Both the position numbers and the translations under genes were made by a program. Shown here in pieces: positions 60,298 to 64,000 of a DNA stretch of 64,000 bases. Source of the stretch: Pseudomonas coleopterorum (GTDB lineage: Bacteria > Pseudomonadota > Gammaproteobacteria > Pseudomonadales > Pseudomonadaceae); NCBI RefSeq assembly GCF_900105555.1, contig NZ_FNTZ01000001.1, positions 3,351,501-3,415,500 of the forward strand, given 5' to 3'. Position 1 is the stretch's first letter, and the number at the start of each line of letters is the position of its first letter. A model generated the notes under the pieces. It did no database searches and was not told the origin of the DNA. It was given only the letters and a program-made list of their open reading frames with translations.

Positions 60298-60654
60298 CTA
60301 CATCGTGTGAGTGGGACGGTCGGACTTCAAGGCACCGGCCAGGTAGGTTTCGATCTTGTTGCGCGCGGTGTTGTCGCCATCGTTGAACTGCACGCCGACT
60401 CCGGCAGCGCGGTTGCCCTGGGCGCCCTTGGGGGTGATCCAGGCCACGCGGCCAGCCACCGGAATCTTTTCCGGCTCGTCCATCAGGTTGAGCAGCATGA
60501 ACAACTCATCGCCCAGCTTGTAGCTCTTGCTGGTGGGAATGAACAGGCCGCCGTTCTTGATGAACGGCATGTAGGCGGCATACAGAACGGCCTTGTCCTT
60601 GATGGTCAGGGACAGAATGCCGTTGCGCGGTCCGGGACTGACGGGTTGATTCAT
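60298..60654 (-). CDS. pilZ: Type IV pilus assembly protein PilZ
   Basis: The 118-aa founding PilZ (not a c-di-GMP receptor). It has LSLTIKDKAVLYAAYMPF, NGGLFIPTSKSY and LLNLMDEPEKIPVAG as in P. aeruginosa PilZ, and lacks the RxxxR and (D/N)xSxxG c-di-GMP motifs. It promotes pilus assembly with PilB and FimX in relatives. Position between holB and tatD supports the identity. Confidence 0.93.
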   Translation of the reverse strand: MNQPVSPGPRNGILSLTIKDKAVLYAAYMPFIKNGGLFIPTSKSYKLGDELFMLLNLMDEPEKIPVAGRVAWITPKGAQGNRAAGVGVQFNDGDNTARNKIETYLAGALKSDRPTHTM

Positions 60655-60829
60655 TCGTGCTCCCTTACTGGTGGTCGATTTTTATGGCCACGGTTGGCAG
60701 TGCCGCGTTGTATCGGAAAAACCCCTTGCGCCGCTGCTACACATTCACATGCAGGCTGCATTTGGCCGCCCCTGTAGCAGCGGTGCAAGCCGCCTCCGGC
60801 GTCGGCAGCGTCCGATCACAATGCACCCA

Positions 60830-61816
60830 TCACCGCTGCCCCGGCAAGGCCATCCAGGACACCAGCAGCGCTTCGATCAGCAACGCCCTGTTCAAGTTGG
60901 CCTTGGCCAGAACCTTCTGGCGCTGCATCAGCACCCAGTCCTGAATGGCCAGCACCTTGTCCTGAGTGCTCTTGTCGGCCAGATATTGCAGCACCTTGCG
61001 CATGTCGCTCAAGCCCAGGCCCTGCTCGTCCGCCGTCAGGCGATAGCGCAGCAGCAGGTTCGACCACTCGCAGAACCAGTCGAACAGCAGCAGCAACGGT
61101 ACACCGCTCCAGGCGTCGGCCAACTGGCTGGGCGTCTGCTGCCCTTTCAACAGCTTCTTCACCCCATCGACGACCAGTGCCCGCTGCTCGACGATCCCCG
61201 CAGCCTGCAACCTGACGGCGGCCAGAGGCGAGCCGGCAGCCAGGGCCAGCAGATCGGCGCGCGCGCCTTCGTCCACGTCCGGCAGCGCCGTGGCCAGCCA
61301 TTGCAGGCTGACGGCCTGGCTAGGCAGCGGGCAGGCCTGCTGCACGCACCGGCTCTTGACCGTGGGCAGCAGGCGGCTGGGCTGATGGCTGACCAACAGC
61401 AACACGGTATTGCCCGAGGGCTCTTCGAGACTCTTCAGCAAGGCATTGGCCGCGTTGATGTTCATGGCTTCGGTGGGCTCGATCAGCACCACCTTGCGCC
61501 CACCCAGCTGCGCCGTCTGCACCACGAACGCCACCAGTTCGCGGACCTGGTCGACCTTGATCGCCTTGTCCGCTTCCTCGGGTTCGAGGATGAAGTTGTC
61601 CGGATGACTGCCGGCCTGCAGCAGCAGACAGGACTTGCAGGCGCCACAGGCCTGCTGCGCGGAGGGGCGCTGGCACAACAGCAACGCCATCAGCCGCTCG
61701 GCCAGGGCACGCTTGCCGATACCCTGCGGCCCGTGCAGCAGATAGGCGTGGGCATGCTGGGTGCGTCCGGCGAGCTTGTGCCACAGATCGTCTTGCCAGG
61801 GGTAGGCTTCAGCCAC
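60830..61816 (-). CDS. holB: DNA polymerase III subunit delta'
   Basis: The 328-aa clamp-loader subunit: MAEAYPWQDDLWHKLAG start, Walker A-like GPQGIGKR, and the zinc module cysteines in QACGACKSCLL. The start is a GTG at 61816; GTG-GCTGA overlaps the TGA of a preceding reading frame (...MRG-stop), the junction expected with tmk. tmk itself is not present upstream. Confidence 0.93.
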   Translation of the reverse strand: MAEAYPWQDDLWHKLAGRTQHAHAYLLHGPQGIGKRALAERLMALLLCQRPSAQQACGACKSCLLLQAGSHPDNFILEPEEADKAIKVDQVRELVAFVVQTAQLGGRKVVLIEPTEAMNINAANALLKSLEEPSGNTVLLLVSHQPSRLLPTVKSRCVQQACPLPSQAVSLQWLATALPDVDEGARADLLALAAGSPLAAVRLQAAGIVEQRALVVDGVKKLLKGQQTPSQLADAWSGVPLLLLFDWFCEWSNLLLRYRLTADEQGLGLSDMRKVLQYLADKSTQDKVLAIQDWVLMQRQKVLAKANLNRALLIEALLVSWMALPGQR

Positions 61817-62114
61817 GCATGTGCCCTCGCAGTTCGGTCGACAATCCTTTGCCCGAAAGCAATGCAAACCAGACGTCAACGCCGGGCAAAATCACTGGAA
61901 ACGTCATCGAGCCTACAATTTTCCATGAGGAGAATAATCCCATCGCTGGCGAAATGGGTATTTTCAAAGCGGGAACGGGCAGACCCGCCAGCCTGAAGCC
62001 TGGTGATTGTATAGGGTCTTGTGGTCCATGTCTGGACAGGGTGAATGGCGCGCGCAGGCCAGGCATGTCCCCAATGGTGACGCCAGAACAGGCAGATAGG
62101 TAACGCCGCTCGCC
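61817..62114. other. Breakpoint region upstream of holB
   Basis: About 300 bp between holB and the AraC-family gene. A short minus-strand frame ends RGHMRG-stop across the holB start, as the C-terminus of tmk would, but upstream of it no tmk-like sequence is seen. No other gene is supported. Confidence 0.45.
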
Positions 62115-63047
62115 TTACTGTCGTTTGAGTAACGTACTGGGCGAAACCCCGAACGCTTTCTTGAAGGCATGGCTGAAATGCGAGAAATCGGAAAAGCCAT
62201 AGTCCAGTGCCACCTGCGACACGGAACGGGCCTGGCCGCATTCGATCGCTTCGCGGCTGCGTTGCAGCCTCACCTGCCAGAGCGCCGCCATGGGGGTTTT
62301 CTGGTGGCGGGCGAAAGCACGGGTGACCGTTCGTGGTGACACATGGTGGGCTTGTGCGATGCGCTCCACGCTCAATTCTGTCTCGGCCAAATGACGCAAC
62401 ATGTAGTTCATGGCACGGGCATACAAGTCGCGCTCAATACTGGCGGTGTTGCTGTCCTGCAACTCCAGACTCAGCACCAGCAGATCCAGCAGCGTTTGCG
62501 AGAACCGCCCGGCCACCTCCGGCGCCTCCAGGGCCGCAGGCTGGGTAGCGGCCTGGCGCAGCATTTCGCGCAGCGGCACTACGCCAGGACGCCCTTCGTC
62601 GAGGACGGTAGAGGTCAAACGCTCTACCTGCGGTAAGCGGCTGCTGAGCAGGTGCCGGGGAATGCGCATGAGATGGTTGTCGCGACCTCCCAGGCTGAAG
62701 CGAAAGGTCTGCGCGGCGTCGTAGAGCACCAGGCTGCCGGGCTGCAACAACGCGTTACGCCCGCCTTGCTCCAACTTGCCATGGCCATGCTCGATAAAAC
62801 CCAGCCACAGGTCGTCATCCGGACCGGTGCGCAGGTCGCCGGGCTTGCGCTCCCACTCATGCAGCGCGGCGCTCAGCGAGCAGATATCCAGCGGGCCGAG
62901 GCCTTGCACGCGTAATTGGCCCTCGAACGGCATGTCCTCCAGGGCTTTACTGGAAGCCGGAATGCAGTGTCGGCAGATCACTTCCTTCCAGTAATCGAAA
63001 CGCTGCGGGGCAGCGACGGCCAGGGTGGTGTAAGCGGCTTGGCTCAT
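62115..63047 (-). CDS. AraC-family transcriptional regulator
   Basis: A 310-aa regulator. The N-terminal ~200 residues form an AraC-binding-like domain; the C-terminal two HTH units (LSVERIAQAHHVSPRTVTRA and SVSQVALDYGFSDFSHFSHA) are typical AraC/XylS. It is divergent from the small ORF and oxdA and is the likely controller of the aldoxime dehydratase gene. Confidence 0.9.
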   Translation of the reverse strand: MSQAAYTTLAVAAPQRFDYWKEVICRHCIPASSKALEDMPFEGQLRVQGLGPLDICSLSAALHEWERKPGDLRTGPDDDLWLGFIEHGHGKLEQGGRNALLQPGSLVLYDAAQTFRFSLGGRDNHLMRIPRHLLSSRLPQVERLTSTVLDEGRPGVVPLREMLRQAATQPAALEAPEVAGRFSQTLLDLLVLSLELQDSNTASIERDLYARAMNYMLRHLAETELSVERIAQAHHVSPRTVTRAFARHQKTPMAALWQVRLQRSREAIECGQARSVSQVALDYGFSDFSHFSHAFKKAFGVSPSTLLKRQ

Positions 63048-63367
63048 GACATCGATCTCGCGGTAACGGACTCACGCCCCCTTCACGAAGATCAGGAGGG
63101 CCTGTTCGGCATTTCGCCCAGCAACTATCGGGCCAGTGATGTGATGCCGCGTGATACGTACCGTGGGTTGGAAGAACGGGTATGGAAGTGCGCTGAAATG
63201 GCGCCAGCGACCATGACCCTGCCAATCGATGAGGCACATCGGACCCTCGATCGCGCACTGTCCTTTTCAACCAAGCCGACGTCCGCCCGAAGCAAGCGGC
63301 ACTCGCGAAGCTTGCCTTAACGTGAGCCCCATCGAGGTCGCCACTCACGGTGACCGTTGGAGGCCCC
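63048..63367. promoter_or_regulatory. Divergent promoter region between the AraC-type gene and oxdA operon
   Basis: 320 bp without a supported gene. The divergent orientation makes it the likely operator region for the AraC-type regulator. No exact repeat or box is evident to me. Confidence 0.4.
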
Positions 63368-63535
63368 ATGCCCAGCCTGCGTCCGTCCCCCTTTGCCGAA
63401 TGCCTGCTGGCCCTCAAAGGCCGTGATCTGGCGCCGGAAGAGTTCGTATCGGTGCTGATCGAACTGGGTTGCCTGGCCTACCAGCTTCGCCGACGTGGAC
63501 GTGCCTCGTCCAACTGCCTCGATACCTCAGCCTGA
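63368..63535 (+). CDS. Small hypothetical protein preceding oxdA
   Basis: A 55-aa ORF (MPSLRPSPFAECLLALKG start, FVSVLIELGCLAYQLRRRGR). GGAGG lies 4 nt before the ATG, a good ribosome binding site, and its stop is 18 bp before the oxdA start, so it is probably co-transcribed. No family was recognised. Confidence 0.5.
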   Translation: MPSLRPSPFAECLLALKGRDLAPEEFVSVLIELGCLAYQLRRRGRASSNCLDTSA

Positions 63536-63553
63536 TCGTCTCAAGGAGTGCCC

Positions 63554-64000
63554 ATGGAATCTGCAATCGACAAGCATCTGAAATGCCCACGCACGCTGTC
63601 CCGCCGTGTGGACGACGACTATCAGCCGCCGTTTCCCATGTTCGTCGGCCGTGCCGACCCCAAGCTCGAACAGGTGGTCATGGCTTATCTGGGCGTGCAG
63701 TTCCTGCCCGTCCACCATGCCATCGCGGTCCAGGCCATGCAAAAGATCGTCGCGCAGTTCGCCGGCGATGATGCCCCGGGCAATCACGACATCACCTATC
63801 ACGAGGACAACCAAGGCTACGGTAATTTCATCGTGGTCGGTTACTGGGCCGACCCTGCCGCCTACTGTCGCTGGCTGCGCAGCCCTGCGGTCGAGTCATG
63901 GTGGGCCAGCGACGAGCGCCTGAGCGAGCACCTGGGCTACTTCCGAGAAGTAGTGGCACCGCGCGCCGAGCAATTCGAAACCTTGTACGCCTTTACCGAT
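63554..64000 (+). CDS. oxdA: Aliphatic aldoxime dehydratase, N-terminal part
   Basis: Heme enzyme that dehydrates aldoximes to nitriles. The visible 149 residues match P. chlororaphis OxdA closely from the start: MESAIDKHLKCPRTLSRRV, PPFPMFVGRAD, VVGYWADPAAYCRWLRSP, GYFREVVAPRAEQFETLYAF. AAGGAG lies 5 nt before the ATG at 63554. The gene is cut by the right window edge, before the heme-ligand region. Nitrile hydratase and amidase genes commonly follow it. Confidence 0.92.
   Translation, partial: MESAIDKHLKCPRTLSRRVDDDYQPPFPMFVGRADPKLEQVVMAYLGVQFLPVHHAIAVQAMQKIVAQFAGDDAPGNHDITYHEDNQGYGNFIVVGYWADPAAYCRWLRSPAVESWWASDERLSEHLGYFREVVAPRAEQFETLYAFTD

Noticed and set aside
60298..60654. c-di-GMP receptor (PilZ-domain effector)
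   Set aside because: The RxxxR and (D/N)xSxxG motifs are absent; the sequence matches the non-binding PilZ pilus protein.

Overview
The window reads as chromosomal DNA of a Pseudomonas of the P. putida type. The evidence is the high GC content with Pseudomonas-like codon use, the folC-accD-trpF-truA-fimV-usg order, a FimV protein, the rapA / DUF2288 / LIV-transporter block, the holB-pilZ-tatD block, and REP-like palindromes of the type common in this group. No tRNA, rRNA or CRISPR array was recognised.

Layout. 1-7122 (minus strand) is the folC-accD-trpF-truA-fimV-usg housekeeping block; folC is cut by the window edge. 7288-15234 holds pap (polyphosphate:AMP phosphotransferase), a very large leucine-rich-repeat protein with an IpaH/SspH-like NEL ubiquitin-ligase C-terminus, and mnmC. 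15325-19535 is an ABC ATPase / FtsX-type permease / CrtC-like lipoprotein operon. 19622-22746 is the helicase and PdeM half of the ligase-associated DNA-repair operon, without the ligase and exonuclease beside it. 23052-28422 has dcd, a cold-shock gene, apbC and rapA. 29276-34239 is the high-affinity branched-chain amino acid transporter livKHMGF. 34386-46540 is core genome: a lipoprotein, an FAD oxidoreductase, pdxH, three OmpA-type lipoproteins, a serine hydrolase and a DinG-type Fe-S helicase.

The accessory highlight is 46985-53071. It is an AT-richer island of about 6 kb inserted in the 3' end of ychJ and bounded by a 13-bp direct repeat, CAAGAAGTGCTGC. Joining the flanks at that repeat restores a different YchJ C-terminus in frame. 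The island carries a serine recombinase that looks dead (a catalytic Arg replaced by Cys, C-terminal domains missing), an AbiJ-like abortive-infection protein with a candidate LexA2-type operator upstream, a small exported protein, a zinc-ribbon/HNH-like protein with a 60-aa gene upstream, and an OLD-like ATPase-TOPRIM nuclease. It looks like a small phage-defence cargo element.

53082-61816 returns to core genome: an LEA-type lipoprotein, a SEC-C protein, a penicillin-acylase-family lipoprotein, DUF1285 and DUF4823 proteins, a TetR regulator, tatD, pilZ and holB. After holB the expected tmk neighbour is missing. An AraC-family regulator and a divergent small ORF plus oxdA (aldoxime dehydratase, cut by the window end) follow, the start of an aldoxime/nitrile catabolic cluster.
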